From positions 1 to 10,038 of the forward strand of contig CAUWDA010000071.1 of the NCBI GenBank assembly GCA_963557075.1: DNA of 10,038 nt. The letters run 5' to 3'. The first letter of the stretch is position 1; each line of letters starts with the position of its first letter. Position numbers and translations under genes: made by a program. Positions 1 to 7,159 of this stretch are shown here, piece by piece. This stretch comes from Flavonifractor sp963557075 (GTDB taxonomy: Bacteria > Bacillota > Clostridia > Oscillospirales > Oscillospiraceae). A model generated the notes under the pieces. It was not told the origin of the DNA, made no database searches, and saw only the letters and a program-made list of their open reading frames with translations.

Positions 1-13
1 GCAATCGCTTTGT

Positions 14-916
14 TTATGCTGCAACGCCATAGAGGTCATGGTTCACCTGTGCGGCATAATAATTCTCCATGGTGGCAGGTGCATTGTAAAGCGCAGTCAG
101 GAGGTACTGCCGAATATTGCGGATGTGAGTGGTGTTGTCCTTGAGGCACTCGAACACATACCGGATATGGCTTCCATCCAGTTTCAACAGCCGGGACTTT
201 ACAACTGCCTGGGACAGATCATTCCCACACACCCGGACATTCTCCCGGTTGGAGCAGACCGTCTCCACCATCAGCTCCACCATTTCGTCTAACTGCCCCA
301 CATCCCAGGGGCGTTCCTGTACGAAGTCCTCATAGCGAATGTTCTCCCGTATGAGGGACCGATAGGCATCCATCTTCTGATGATCCACAGGTCTCTCCCG
401 GCTCCGCTTCCTTCCTTTCGCATCCATCGTCCCCGGAAAAGGGGTGGAAGGGATAGGAAGCGATTCTTTTTTTCGTGAGTCAGTTCTTTGTTGTTCTTTC
501 TTTTGTCTCTCTTTTATTATTTGCGTTGACTTTTCCGCCGCCGTGCCGCCCGCCGCCGGATATTCCGTTGTCGGGTTTTCCGATGACGGCAAGGCAGACG
601 ACGGCCCTGCCGGAGGTACAGGAACAGGGCGCTCCCGGATGATATACTCGTTGCTGCTGAATTTTCCTGCCTGATCCACAGTCTGGCAGCGATAGATGTA
701 TCCGGCTCGTTCCAGCTCCACCACAGCGGCACGAATCGCATCCTTACCCTCTTGATTGATCTTCGCCAACCCCGTTAAGGTGTAGTCCCAGTCCTCCGGC
801 AGGGAGAGCATTTGGGACAGCAGGCCCTTGGCTTTTAGGGAGATGCTCTTGTCCCGCAGGTGGTAGTTGCTCATGATCGTATAGTTTTGGGTGCGCTCCA
901 CACGAAAAACCGCCAT
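14..916 (-). CDS. RepA_N-like winged-helix protein with DUF6017 C-terminus
   Basis: 300 aa. Residues 1 to about 85 resemble the N-terminal DNA-binding domain of RepA_N-type replication initiators: an NYT-MSNYHLRDKS stretch, then LKAKGLLSQMLSLPEDWDY and a helix-turn-helix-like segment ending ERAGYIYR. Residues about 90-175 are a low-complexity Pro/Ser/Lys/Arg linker. Residues about 178-295 match DUF6017, with ETVCSNRENVRV, VVKSRLLKLD and a final ALYNAPATMENYYAAQVNHDL. Such proteins are common in Clostridia conjugative elements and are labelled replication initiator or helix-turn-helix protein; whether they replicate the excised element or regulate transcription is not settled. The ATG start is clear: AGGAGG lies 7 nt upstream (924-929). 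It follows the transfer operon but is separated by a 115-nt gap with a terminator, so it is probably a separate unit or depends on readthrough. No convincing promoter was seen in the gap. Confidence 0.85.
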   Translation of the reverse strand: MAVFRVERTQNYTIMSNYHLRDKSISLKAKGLLSQMLSLPEDWDYTLTGLAKINQEGKDAIRAAVVELERAGYIYRCQTVDQAGKFSSNEYIIRERPVPVPPAGPSSALPSSENPTTEYPAAGGTAAEKSTQIIKERQKKEQQRTDSRKKESLPIPSTPFPGTMDAKGRKRSRERPVDHQKMDAYRSLIRENIRYEDFVQERPWDVGQLDEMVELMVETVCSNRENVRVCGNDLSQAVVKSRLLKLDGSHIRYVFECLKDNTTHIRNIRQYLLTALYNAPATMENYYAAQVNHDLYGVAA

Positions 917-1000
917 TTGGAATCCTCCTCTGCATTTCTATTCCACTTTTCCCAGAGTCCCATGACGGAAGCCTTCCGCCCCGCGGCTCCGGAAAATAGC

Positions 1001-1027
1001 GGGGCGCGGGTCTTTTGCCCGCGCCCC
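1001..1027 (-). terminator. Hairpin terminator after the NlpC/P60 gene
   Basis: Perfect 10-bp GC-only stem: GGGGCGCGGG at 1001-1010 and its complement at 1018-1027, with a 7-nt loop. It begins 4 nt past the stop codon of the cell-wall hydrolase gene. On the minus strand the stem is followed by GC and then TATTTT, a short and imperfect U-tract; the plus strand has none. It probably ends the transfer operon, perhaps incompletely. A weaker hairpin (CGGAAG / CTTCCG) lies just downstream at 966-978. Confidence 0.7.
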
Positions 1028-1031
1028 ATGT

Positions 1032-3074
1032 TCATTCTCTGTAATAGACAGGTCTGCCAATGGAAGTAAAGCCACTTTTCCCTGTGATGACCACATTGTT
1101 GGCGCTGCTGGCGCAGTGGATGATCAGGAGATCCCCCGCCTCGTCCCGACCTCCTACGATGCCCACGTGTTCATCTCCGGGATAGAATACCAGATCCCCA
1201 GGGAGGGCCTCGCCCCAGGAGATGGGGGTGCAGTATGTGTGCTGGGCATGGGCGCCACCGCCGTGACCAATGACATACTCCCCGCCGCTGACATTATAGA
1301 ATACCCAGTCCGCAAAACCAGAGCAGTCCATCCCGAAGGGCCGATAGGTACCTGTGGTGGAACTGCCTGTTGCAGTCACCTGGCGGAGCGTTCCCCAGCG
1401 GTCATCCCAGCCGATCTTCAGGCTTTTGCCACCCCAGAAATAATGGACCTTACCCACCAGTTGGCAGGCAGTCTGGACCACAGCCCGCCGCTCCGGTGCC
1501 AGGTCCGCGGGAAGCGCGGCCAGCAGATCCTTTGCCGCCTGACTGCTGATGGTCAGATCACCAGCCAAGGATGCCAGCAGTTCTGAATTGTCCAACAGCA
1601 CGTCCAGCGCCTGGTCCTGCTCCGCTGTAAACTGATAGAACACCCGCATATCGTCCGGTGTCCTGGGGGTAATGGTGACGGACAGAACTTCCTCTGTCCA
1701 GGCTGCGGCGCTGCCGCTGGCTGGATGCTCTACTGTCTTTTTCTCACTGGTGAGCTTTGTCATGTCCCAGAATACTGTCCGCAGGGCTTCGACCTGGGCT
1801 GCGTCCAGCACAGCAGGACTGCCGCTTTCTGCCGATCCTGACTGCCTGACTGCAAACACGGCCAGTACCTCCGGCCAGGGCGGCGGCGCACCTATGATCT
1901 CCAGCCGGTCACAATCAGCATCCACCTGCATTTGCTCCAGACGTTCCGCCAATTCGCCATTGATCTGAGCCACTGCCTCCGATGGAGAAACAGAACCCGG
2001 ACCGCTGCCGCCACCCGCGAATAGGATGCCAAGTGGCGAGGCAAGCAGCACACCTACCAGACAGAGTACGACCACGATAGAAAGGACAATGCTCCCTCCG
2101 GCTGCAATGGCAGCCACAACGCCGCGGGCCGCCCTGACTACGGACTGTACTGCCCTGGCTGCTGCCCGTGTTCGCGCTTTCCATGTGACAGCCACCTTGG
2201 ATGTGTGACCAGCAGCACGGGCAGACCGTATGGCGGAAATCTTTGCCGCAGCCTGGGCTTTGACCTGCGCAGGGCCCAGAGGCAGCTGCCCAGAGGCCAA
2301 TGACCTCTGGGCAGTCTTTATCTGCTTGGCAGACGGGACCGGCTTTCTCACAGACGGCGGCGCCGCACCCTCTCTGTTCATTCCACGGCCTGTACATCGG
2401 GGCGCTTCAGGGGAAGCTACGGTTGGGCGACGTCCCCCTTGTTTGGCGGCGTGTTGTTCACCTGAATGACACTCTGAGGGCATGGATTGACTATCCTGCG
2501 GGGCAGTCTTGGCAGCGGTATGTGCGGTACCCTGGGGCTGTCTGCTATTCTTTTCAGCGCGTTGCCGGGCCTGTTCCTTCGCCGCTTGTCTGCCCCTCTC
2601 CTGGGGTGTGAGCGTGGCATTCGGGGCAGGACGGGCGCATGGTTCCACGGGCCTCTCTGATCCCAACGATCCTGCTCCAGTCCTGACCTTCTCTGGGCCG
2701 GGCCTTGGGCGGACAATTCCAGAACCACGCTCCGCCGTTGCCTGTTCCAAAACAGCCTCACGGGTCTTGATCCGCAGCGATCCGGTCCCCCGCTTTTCCC
2801 CAGTAGAGGGGGCATCTGACGGGGTGCCGGAGTTATTTTGTGCTGGGAACTTCTCTTTTTTCTGTCCCTGTTTCCTGCCTTTCAGCAGACGCTCCACACC
2901 TCGGGTCCCACGGCGGAAACCACCCATTGCAGTATCCTCCAGTGTGTCTCCACCAAACTCATCCCGCTGACCATACTGGGCTGTGTCCCTCAGCTGGCCC
3001 CGCAAACGTTCCACGCCGCTCTCCAGTCCCCGGCGTGCCAATTCCTTGGGGGCAGATCTGACCTTCTCTGCCAC
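1032..3074 (-). CDS. Membrane-anchored NlpC/P60 cell-wall hydrolase of the conjugation apparatus (CD1108-like)
   Basis: 680 aa from GTG at 3074. It is likely to hydrolyse peptidoglycan so that the transfer channel can cross the wall. Order: basic N-terminus (1-70); about 230 residues of Gln/Arg/Ala/Pro-rich, probably disordered cytoplasmic sequence; one transmembrane helix (about 319-354); an extracellular stalk including WPEVLAVFAV (about 360-540); and a C-terminal NlpC/P60 domain. Its catalytic set appears intact: Cys584 in DCSGF, His636 in DEHVGIVGG and His653 in IIHCASS. No lysozyme/transglycosylase domain is seen, unlike two-domain relatives such as Tn916 Orf14. The GTG start has no well-spaced SD. 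A strong one (GGGGAGGTG, 3121-3129) points instead to ATC at 3113, adding 13 residues (GTIKEKPTATKA after the initiator), preceded in frame by TAA. It lies 21 nt after virB4, last in the transfer operon. Confidence 0.88.
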   Translation of the reverse strand: MAEKVRSAPKELARRGLESGVERLRGQLRDTAQYGQRDEFGGDTLEDTAMGGFRRGTRGVERLLKGRKQGQKKEKFPAQNNSGTPSDAPSTGEKRGTGSLRIKTREAVLEQATAERGSGIVRPRPGPEKVRTGAGSLGSERPVEPCARPAPNATLTPQERGRQAAKEQARQRAEKNSRQPQGTAHTAAKTAPQDSQSMPSECHSGEQHAAKQGGRRPTVASPEAPRCTGRGMNREGAAPPSVRKPVPSAKQIKTAQRSLASGQLPLGPAQVKAQAAAKISAIRSARAAGHTSKVAVTWKARTRAAARAVQSVVRAARGVVAAIAAGGSIVLSIVVVLCLVGVLLASPLGILFAGGGSGPGSVSPSEAVAQINGELAERLEQMQVDADCDRLEIIGAPPPWPEVLAVFAVRQSGSAESGSPAVLDAAQVEALRTVFWDMTKLTSEKKTVEHPASGSAAAWTEEVLSVTITPRTPDDMRVFYQFTAEQDQALDVLLDNSELLASLAGDLTISSQAAKDLLAALPADLAPERRAVVQTACQLVGKVHYFWGGKSLKIGWDDRWGTLRQVTATGSSTTGTYRPFGMDCSGFADWVFYNVSGGEYVIGHGGGAHAQHTYCTPISWGEALPGDLVFYPGDEHVGIVGGRDEAGDLLIIHCASSANNVVITGKSGFTSIGRPVYYRE
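2286..2314. repeat. Intragenic perfect 11-bp inverted repeat
   Basis: CTGCCCAGAGG at 2286-2296 and its exact reverse complement at 2304-2314, with a 7-nt loop. It lies inside the coding region for the disordered cytoplasmic part of the NlpC/P60 protein, around the residues ASGQLPLG. On the plus strand it is followed by TCTTTA, which is too weak to call a terminator. It could form a stable mRNA hairpin in this long transcript; no function is assigned. Confidence 0.5.
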
Positions 3075-3110
3075 GGCCTTTGTCGCCGTTGGCTTCTCCT
3101 TGATCGTTCC

Positions 3111-3129
3111 GATGCCTTATCACCTCCCC
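3111..3129 (-). promoter_or_regulatory. RBS pointing to an ATC start for the NlpC/P60 gene
   Basis: GGGGAGGTG (3121-3129) is a near-ideal Shine-Dalgarno sequence. GGAGG ends 9 nt before ATC at 3111-3113, the same spacing seen upstream of virB4. No ATG, GTG or TTG lies in a usable position in this frame; the first conventional start, GTG, is 39 nt further downstream. The codons between are open and encode a plausible basic N-terminus. Confidence 0.55.
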
Positions 3130-3134
3130 GGCGG

Positions 3135-5471
3135 TCATGCCGCATTCAGGTCAGCGGGTTTGGTGCTCATCAGTTTGTAGAGATGATTCTTGGGGAAGTT
3201 GTCCATAAAGGGGACGATCGCACTGCCGCACTTGATGAGTCCCCGGCCAAAGTCCACATTGGTGATGTAGGAAAGCTGGTTGTCCGAGATGTTCAGCAGC
3301 TTGGCCAGCTCCTCACGGTCGGTAGCCGCCTGGTTCAGCATGACCAGGAACTCACTGTTTGCCAGCATGGTACGGGCGGTGTGAGACTGGAGCAGGTCAT
3401 CTACATTCTGTGTCAGGCCGGTGCAGCAGGCACCATACTTCCGCACCCGCTTCCAGAGGGTAAATAAGAAGTTGGCGCTGTACTCATGCTGGAACAGCAA
3501 ATAGATCTCGTCAATATAGACCCAGGTGTTCTTTCCCAGCTTCCGGTTTCGAACGATGCGGTTGAATACGCTGTCCAGAACCACCAGCATACCAACAGGC
3601 AAAAGCTGCTTGCCCAGATCCCGGATATCGTAGCAAAGGATACGGGAGTTGGTATCCACATTGGTGGGCTTGGCGAAGGTGTTCAGGCTGCCCTTGGTAA
3701 ACAATTCGATGGCCAAAGCCACGTCCTTTGCTTCCGTCTCCGGTTGGCGAAGCAGTTCTGCATGGAAGTCCCGGAGGGTGGGGACAGTCCCTTCACAGCC
3801 GTTCTGGATGTAGGTGTGGTAGCACAGAGCCGTACACCGGTCAATGATGGACTTCTCCTTGGCGGACAGCTTGCCGGCCCCCATGAGCTGCTCACACAGG
3901 GAGAGGATGAATTCGGACTTTAGGACAACGGGATTCTCCCCATCGCCATACCCCTGTTCCATGTCCATTGCGTTGATGTGGTTGCTGGAGGTGGCGGAAA
4001 TGTTGATGACCTCGCCGCCCAGCCCTTCCATGAGGGGGCGGTACTCTGACTCTGGGTCGATCACGATGATGTCATCTTCGGTGGAAAGGGCCAGTCCAAC
4101 CATCTCCCGTTTGGCGGTAAAGGACTTGCCAGAGCCGGAGACGCCCAGGACAAATCCGTTGCCGTTGAGCAGTTCCTTCCGATTAGCCAGGATGAGATTC
4201 TTGCTGATGATGTTCTGCCCATAGTACACGCCGCCTTGGTGCCGGATCTCCTGTGCCTTAAAGGGCATGAGGACGGCCAGAGCCTCTGTAGTCAGGGTGC
4301 GCAGGGCGTCGATCCGCCGCAGGCCCAAAGGCAGGGCGGTCACCAGCCCGTCTGCCTGCTGCCAGTTGAGGGTGGAGAGTTGGCACAGGTGCTTGCGGGC
4401 GGTGGATCGGAGCGTTTCCGTATCACTGTCCAGTTCCTCCTTGGAATCGGCCAGATGCACCAGCGTCACCACTGCAAACAGCATCCGCTGATCCCTGGTG
4501 GTCAGGTCGTCCAGCATCTCTCTTGTCTCTTTCCGCTGCTGCTCCAGATCATACGGCACCACCGCAGAGAAGTTGTTATTGCTGTTCTGCCGCCGCTGCC
4601 AGTTGGTCACATTGGTCTCCACACCCAGCAGGCGGCTTTGCAGCTCCCGTACTGCCTCATCCGTAGGTACTGGGATGATATCAATGGACAACATCAGGTT
4701 CCGGTCCAGTGCAGTCAGCTCGTTGATCATGGAGTCCTTGATGTAGCTGGCATACTCTTTGAGGAACAGCACCCGCCCGTACTTGTTCCCCATGATGAAG
4801 TGGTCTTTCTTGAACTCCAGGCTGTCCGGGCAGACAGCATCCTTGAAGGAATGCCCTTTCCGCATACAGTCCCGGAGGTCGATGCGGAACCCGTTCTCCT
4901 CTCCGGGGCGGTAGAAGTCATGGAGGACTCGCAGCCGTTCCACGGCATCCAACTCCTCACAGTGGGAGTCCAGACGGTGGAGGTGGGCAGTCACATCATG
5001 CATGGTCCGGTCAAAAAAAGACCGGGCCTCCTCCGTGCTCTTGCGGTGGACAGAGAGGGTGATATACCGCTCCTGCACCACGCTGTTGGCAGCGTTGGTG
5101 GCCTTGTCCAGAAGCATGGTGTTGTACTCCGCCCGGTATCCGTCCAGATGATCGTCCCGGCGAGGGATGAGGATCTCCTGTTCCACATTTTCCCGTGCGA
5201 CGTGCTTGTTGTTGATGGTGATCTTGGTCGTGGACCCGGCATCCAGTGCATTGAGCAGTTCGGAGTAGTCCAGGAACATCGCCGTCTTGTCCTCTTTTGA
5301 AGCGATGGCGTAGTTGATGTCACTGAACCGTAGGGTCTTGGAGAATTTGCTGCCGAATTGAAACACCCCATCCGGCCACAGGCGGCGGATGGGGATGGCG
5401 TCCTGTACAGATCTTGGCACCTCGAATGTTTCTTTGTCCTGCTTTAACGTATTCAGCAGGGTCTTAATCAA
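3135..5471 (-). CDS. virB4: VirB4/TraE-type conjugation ATPase
   Basis: 778 aa, normal for this family in Gram-positive elements. VirB4 ATPases sit on the cytoplasmic face of the type IV channel and power its assembly and substrate passage. The N-terminal part (1 to about 400) is the channel-binding region. The C-terminal RecA-like domain has Walker A GVSGSGKS (443-450), the family-typical IVIDPESEY (469-477), Walker B VYIDE (651-655) and a TGLTQN segment (684-689) characteristic of VirB4/TraE proteins. The start is TTG at 5469-5471. It is well supported because AGGAGG (5481-5486) lies 9 nt upstream and the ORF overlaps the prgI stop by 8 nt, indicating translational coupling. The gene keeps all key ATPase motifs and appears intact. 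The NlpC/P60 gene follows after 21 nt. Confidence 0.95.
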   Translation of the reverse strand: MIKTLLNTLKQDKETFEVPRSVQDAIPIRRLWPDGVFQFGSKFSKTLRFSDINYAIASKEDKTAMFLDYSELLNALDAGSTTKITINNKHVARENVEQEILIPRRDDHLDGYRAEYNTMLLDKATNAANSVVQERYITLSVHRKSTEEARSFFDRTMHDVTAHLHRLDSHCEELDAVERLRVLHDFYRPGEENGFRIDLRDCMRKGHSFKDAVCPDSLEFKKDHFIMGNKYGRVLFLKEYASYIKDSMINELTALDRNLMLSIDIIPVPTDEAVRELQSRLLGVETNVTNWQRRQNSNNNFSAVVPYDLEQQRKETREMLDDLTTRDQRMLFAVVTLVHLADSKEELDSDTETLRSTARKHLCQLSTLNWQQADGLVTALPLGLRRIDALRTLTTEALAVLMPFKAQEIRHQGGVYYGQNIISKNLILANRKELLNGNGFVLGVSGSGKSFTAKREMVGLALSTEDDIIVIDPESEYRPLMEGLGGEVINISATSSNHINAMDMEQGYGDGENPVVLKSEFILSLCEQLMGAGKLSAKEKSIIDRCTALCYHTYIQNGCEGTVPTLRDFHAELLRQPETEAKDVALAIELFTKGSLNTFAKPTNVDTNSRILCYDIRDLGKQLLPVGMLVVLDSVFNRIVRNRKLGKNTWVYIDEIYLLFQHEYSANFLFTLWKRVRKYGACCTGLTQNVDDLLQSHTARTMLANSEFLVMLNQAATDREELAKLLNISDNQLSYITNVDFGRGLIKCGSAIVPFMDNFPKNHLYKLMSTKPADLNAA

Positions 5472-5826
5472 GTTTGAGCGCCTCCTTTATCGTTGTATTT
5501 TCCAGAGCTTTGGTATACAGGTGATCCGATTTGAATACGAGCCGCTTTGGATAGAGCAGCTCTGAGCGGATGACCGCCAGAATAAACTGTTCGAACGTCA
5601 TGCTGTTGTATCGGTAAAAGCCGCACAGGGCAAAGGGGGCGGCGGCCAGGACGCAGGCCCAGCCCACATCCGAACCGCCCAGAGCTGGCCCCAGGAAGAA
5701 ATAGACTGCCAAAGCCACCGCCACGGCGCCAAGGGCGCAGAGGAACTGCCGCAGGGTCAGTCCGAAGAAGATGCCCTCCTGGTAGTCCCGGACTTCTTTG
5801 TTGATCCGTACTTCTATGTCGTTCAC
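5464..5826 (-). CDS. prgI: PrgI-family conjugation membrane protein
   Basis: 120 aa from GTG. PrgI-type proteins are small inner-membrane parts of Gram-positive type IV channels and almost always precede virB4, as here. The N-terminal EVRINKEVRDYQEGIFFGLTLRQF motif is typical. Two membrane helices follow (about 28-47 and 53-70), then a cytoplasmic tail containing YNSMTFEQFILAVIRSELLYPKRL. The GTG at 5824-5826 lies inside the ribosome binding site (GAGGTG, 5824-5829), so it is an unlikely initiator. ATA at 5815-5817 is 6 nt beyond GAGGTG and would give a start resembling M-EVRIN, close to how I recall family members beginning. It is separated from virB6 by the opposite-strand gene at 5916-6248, so its transcript either reads through that gene antisense or comes from an unseen promoter nearby. 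Confidence 0.88.
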   Translation of the reverse strand: MNDIEVRINKEVRDYQEGIFFGLTLRQFLCALGAVAVALAVYFFLGPALGGSDVGWACVLAAAPFALCGFYRYNSMTFEQFILAVIRSELLYPKRLVFKSDHLYTKALENTTIKEALKLD

Positions 5827-5832
5827 CTCTCT
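5815..5832 (-). promoter_or_regulatory. RBS pointing to an ATA start for prgI
   Basis: Minus strand AGAGAGGTG covers 5824-5832. Its last three bases are the only conventional start codon (GTG) available in frame. The next codons are AAC, GAC and then ATA (5815-5817), 6 nt after GAGGTG. The geometry favours ATA, although GTG initiation with a poorly placed SD cannot be excluded. Confidence 0.45.
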
Positions 5833-5857
5833 ATTTTTGCTTTTGCCAGACAGACCG

Positions 5858-5886
5858 TTGCAAATGCCGCCCAGCTATGGTACCAT
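5858..5886 (+). promoter_or_regulatory. Probable sigma-A promoter with extended -10 for the plus-strand gene
   Basis: -35-like TTGCAA at 5858-5863, a spacer of exactly 17 nt, then TACCAT at 5881-5886 preceded by TGG, giving an extended -10. Each hexamer matches consensus at 4 of 6 positions. Transcription would begin near 5893, leaving a leader of about 23 nt that contains the AAGGAG RBS (5901-5906). The -10 lies within a perfect 10-bp palindrome (ATGGTACCAT, 5877-5886) that could be an operator half or coincidence. Confidence 0.45.
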
Positions 5887-5915
5887 GCCAAAAACCAGAG
5901 AAGGAGTTCTCCCGC

Positions 5916-6248
5916 ATGGCGTATTTGTTTTTGATGCTTGGTGTATCGCTCCTGCTTCCGTTGCTCCGGCTGGCCTTTTGTCTCCGCCTGGGCCTCCCGC
6001 TGCTGTTTGCCCTGGGGATGCTCACCGTGTGCCACGGCTGGTATCAGGCTCACACCGCCCTGGCGGACGGGATCTTCCTGGCCCTGGTGGGGCTTGCGGC
6101 CCTCTCCTGGGCGGTGACCTTCCTCCGCTGGGCGGTGGAGACAGTGGGCTATGTGCTGGCTGACCGGCTGGCCGGAGCTGCCCTGGCCCGCCGTGTGCGG
6201 CAGGCCAGAGCTGAGGGGCGCTCCATGGTGGACACCCAGGGCCTGTGA
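5916..6248 (+). CDS. Small polytopic membrane protein encoded opposite to the transfer operon
   Basis: 110 aa from ATG at 5916, chosen because AAGGAG (5901-5906) lies 9 nt upstream; an ATG at 5877 falls upstream of the predicted transcript start. The product is very hydrophobic, with probable membrane helices at about 3-20, 24-40 and 50-72, followed by a basic amphipathic tail (about 82-103: DRLAGAALARRVRQARAEG). I do not recognise the family. It is judged a real gene because of the RBS, the well-placed promoter, strong preference for G/C third bases in this frame, and the lack of any opposing gene over the same bases. Its TGA (6246-6248) abuts the virB6 stop (6249-6251). As the only plus-strand gene in a minus-strand operon, it would be transcribed antisense to virB6 readthrough. 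A role in control or exclusion is speculation. Confidence 0.75.
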   Translation: MAYLFLMLGVSLLLPLLRLAFCLRLGLPLLFALGMLTVCHGWYQAHTALADGIFLALVGLAALSWAVTFLRWAVETVGYVLADRLAGAALARRVRQARAEGRSMVDTQGL

Positions 6249-6261
6249 TCAGCCCAGGCCC
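6239..6261. repeat. Inverted repeat spanning the convergent stop codons
   Basis: GGGCCTG (6239-6245) and CAGGCCC (6255-6261) form a perfect 7-bp stem with a 9-nt loop that contains most of both abutting TGA stop codons. Neither side has a U-tract, so it is at best a weak bidirectional terminator or a transcript-end stabiliser. Confidence 0.35.
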
Positions 6262-7094
6262 ATCAGCTCCCGGATGAGCCGGTCACTCATCTTGATAGCC
6301 CCCACCAGCACCAACATATTGAACACCAGCTCACCCACATAGTTCCACACGATGGTGGCTGGAGCCAGGGTACTGTCCACAATGGCAGGCGGCGTGGAGG
6401 CAAATGCTGAGAAAATGACACAGGCCAATACAATGACACAGCCCTCCAGGCAGATGGCGGCATAGCTTTTGACAAAGGCCATGCCGATACTGCTGGAGGG
6501 CTGCCCCGCGAAGCTGGCCAGAGGGACGGGCGCAATGGCGGTGGCGATATAGAGTTTGAAAAAGCGGGAATACACAGTGAGGATCATGACCAGAGCCAAG
6601 ACCCAAATGAACAGGGAACCCAGTAGAGTGACGGCCCACAGGGGAATGCTCTCGATCAGCCCTACATCCTCAATGATCGTCACCATTTCATCTGGGAGCG
6701 TGGTGGCAGTCAAAGCCGAGAGACCAGAAGAGGATATGATGGAGGAGACCATTCCCTGAGCGATACGGAACACAGCCATCATCAGTTCCATCCCATGTCC
6801 TACTGCTGCCTGGGCCAGAATAAAGCGGATAAAGCTCTTAAATACCAATTCCGGCTTCTTAAATTCCGTAAAGCTGCCGCAGGTCTTGACTATGCCCATC
6901 ACAAAGAACAGTACCAGCAAGGCATATCCAATGGCCTGTAAGCCGCCGTTGATCCCCACGATCACATCCCAGATCCCGCCTCCCTTGAACTCCTCCGGGC
7001 TGGTGCTGATGAGCTGCCAGATCTCTGCCAGTTTGTTGTTCCAGGTGTTTAGGGCGGAGTTCAGGTTGTCTACGATCCAGTTTCCACTACCCAA
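6249..7094 (-). CDS. VirB6/TrbL-like polytopic channel protein
   Basis: 281 aa. A multi-spanning inner-membrane protein in the position where Clostridia conjugative elements carry their VirB6/TrbL-like component, which forms part of the DNA-conducting channel. A soluble N-terminus (1-45, with WIVDNLNSALNTWNNKLAEIW) precedes a glycine-rich GGGIWDVIVGINGGLQ stretch and about six hydrophobic segments near 52-75, 87-110, 150-176, 180-200, 208-235 and 250-272. The start is TTG at 7092-7094, preceded by GGGGGGTGA (7103-7111). GTG within that SD leads into TAA after two codons, so it is not an alternative. A strong hairpin lies directly before the RBS. The gene ends exactly where the opposite-strand gene ends, so the two are convergent with no spacer. 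I avoid a specific symbol because VirB6-like families are divergent. Confidence 0.85.
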   Translation of the reverse strand: MGSGNWIVDNLNSALNTWNNKLAEIWQLISTSPEEFKGGGIWDVIVGINGGLQAIGYALLVLFFVMGIVKTCGSFTEFKKPELVFKSFIRFILAQAAVGHGMELMMAVFRIAQGMVSSIISSSGLSALTATTLPDEMVTIIEDVGLIESIPLWAVTLLGSLFIWVLALVMILTVYSRFFKLYIATAIAPVPLASFAGQPSSSIGMAFVKSYAAICLEGCVIVLACVIFSAFASTPPAIVDSTLAPATIVWNYVGELVFNMLVLVGAIKMSDRLIRELMGLG

Positions 7095-7111
7095 TTATTT
7101 GTTCACCCCCC

Positions 7112-7150
7112 ACCTGCCCGGAACAATATGTCCGGGCAGGTATTTTTTCT
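7112..7150 (+). terminator. Strong hairpin with plus-strand U-tract between virB2-like and virB6-like genes
   Basis: Perfect 11-bp stem ACCTGCCCGGA (7112-7122) / TCCGGGCAGGT (7131-7141), with an 8-nt loop. On the plus strand it is followed by ATTTTTTCT, a classic intrinsic terminator. On the minus strand, the operon direction, a run of G follows instead, merging into the virB6 RBS, so termination there should be poor. It could block antisense transcription coming from the plus-strand gene. In the operon mRNA it could act as a 5'-stabiliser or modulate virB6 translation. Confidence 0.6.
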
Positions 7151-7159
7151 CCTCCATCC

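Noticed and set aside
2838..3467. Plus-strand open frame spanning the virB4/hydrolase junction
   Set aside because: It crosses two well-supported genes on the other strand and resembles nothing; no SD at its start.
4236..5300. Long plus-strand open frame (354 codons) opposite virB4
   Set aside because: It is fully inside the virB4 gene, has no RBS-led start, and its composition is a mirror of the real gene's codon bias. No recognisable protein features.
5823..6053. Minus-strand open frame opposite the small membrane gene, upstream of prgI
   Set aside because: The product is low-complexity Gln/Lys/Arg sequence, and the plus-strand frame over the same bases has the RBS, promoter and hydrophobic pattern of a real gene.
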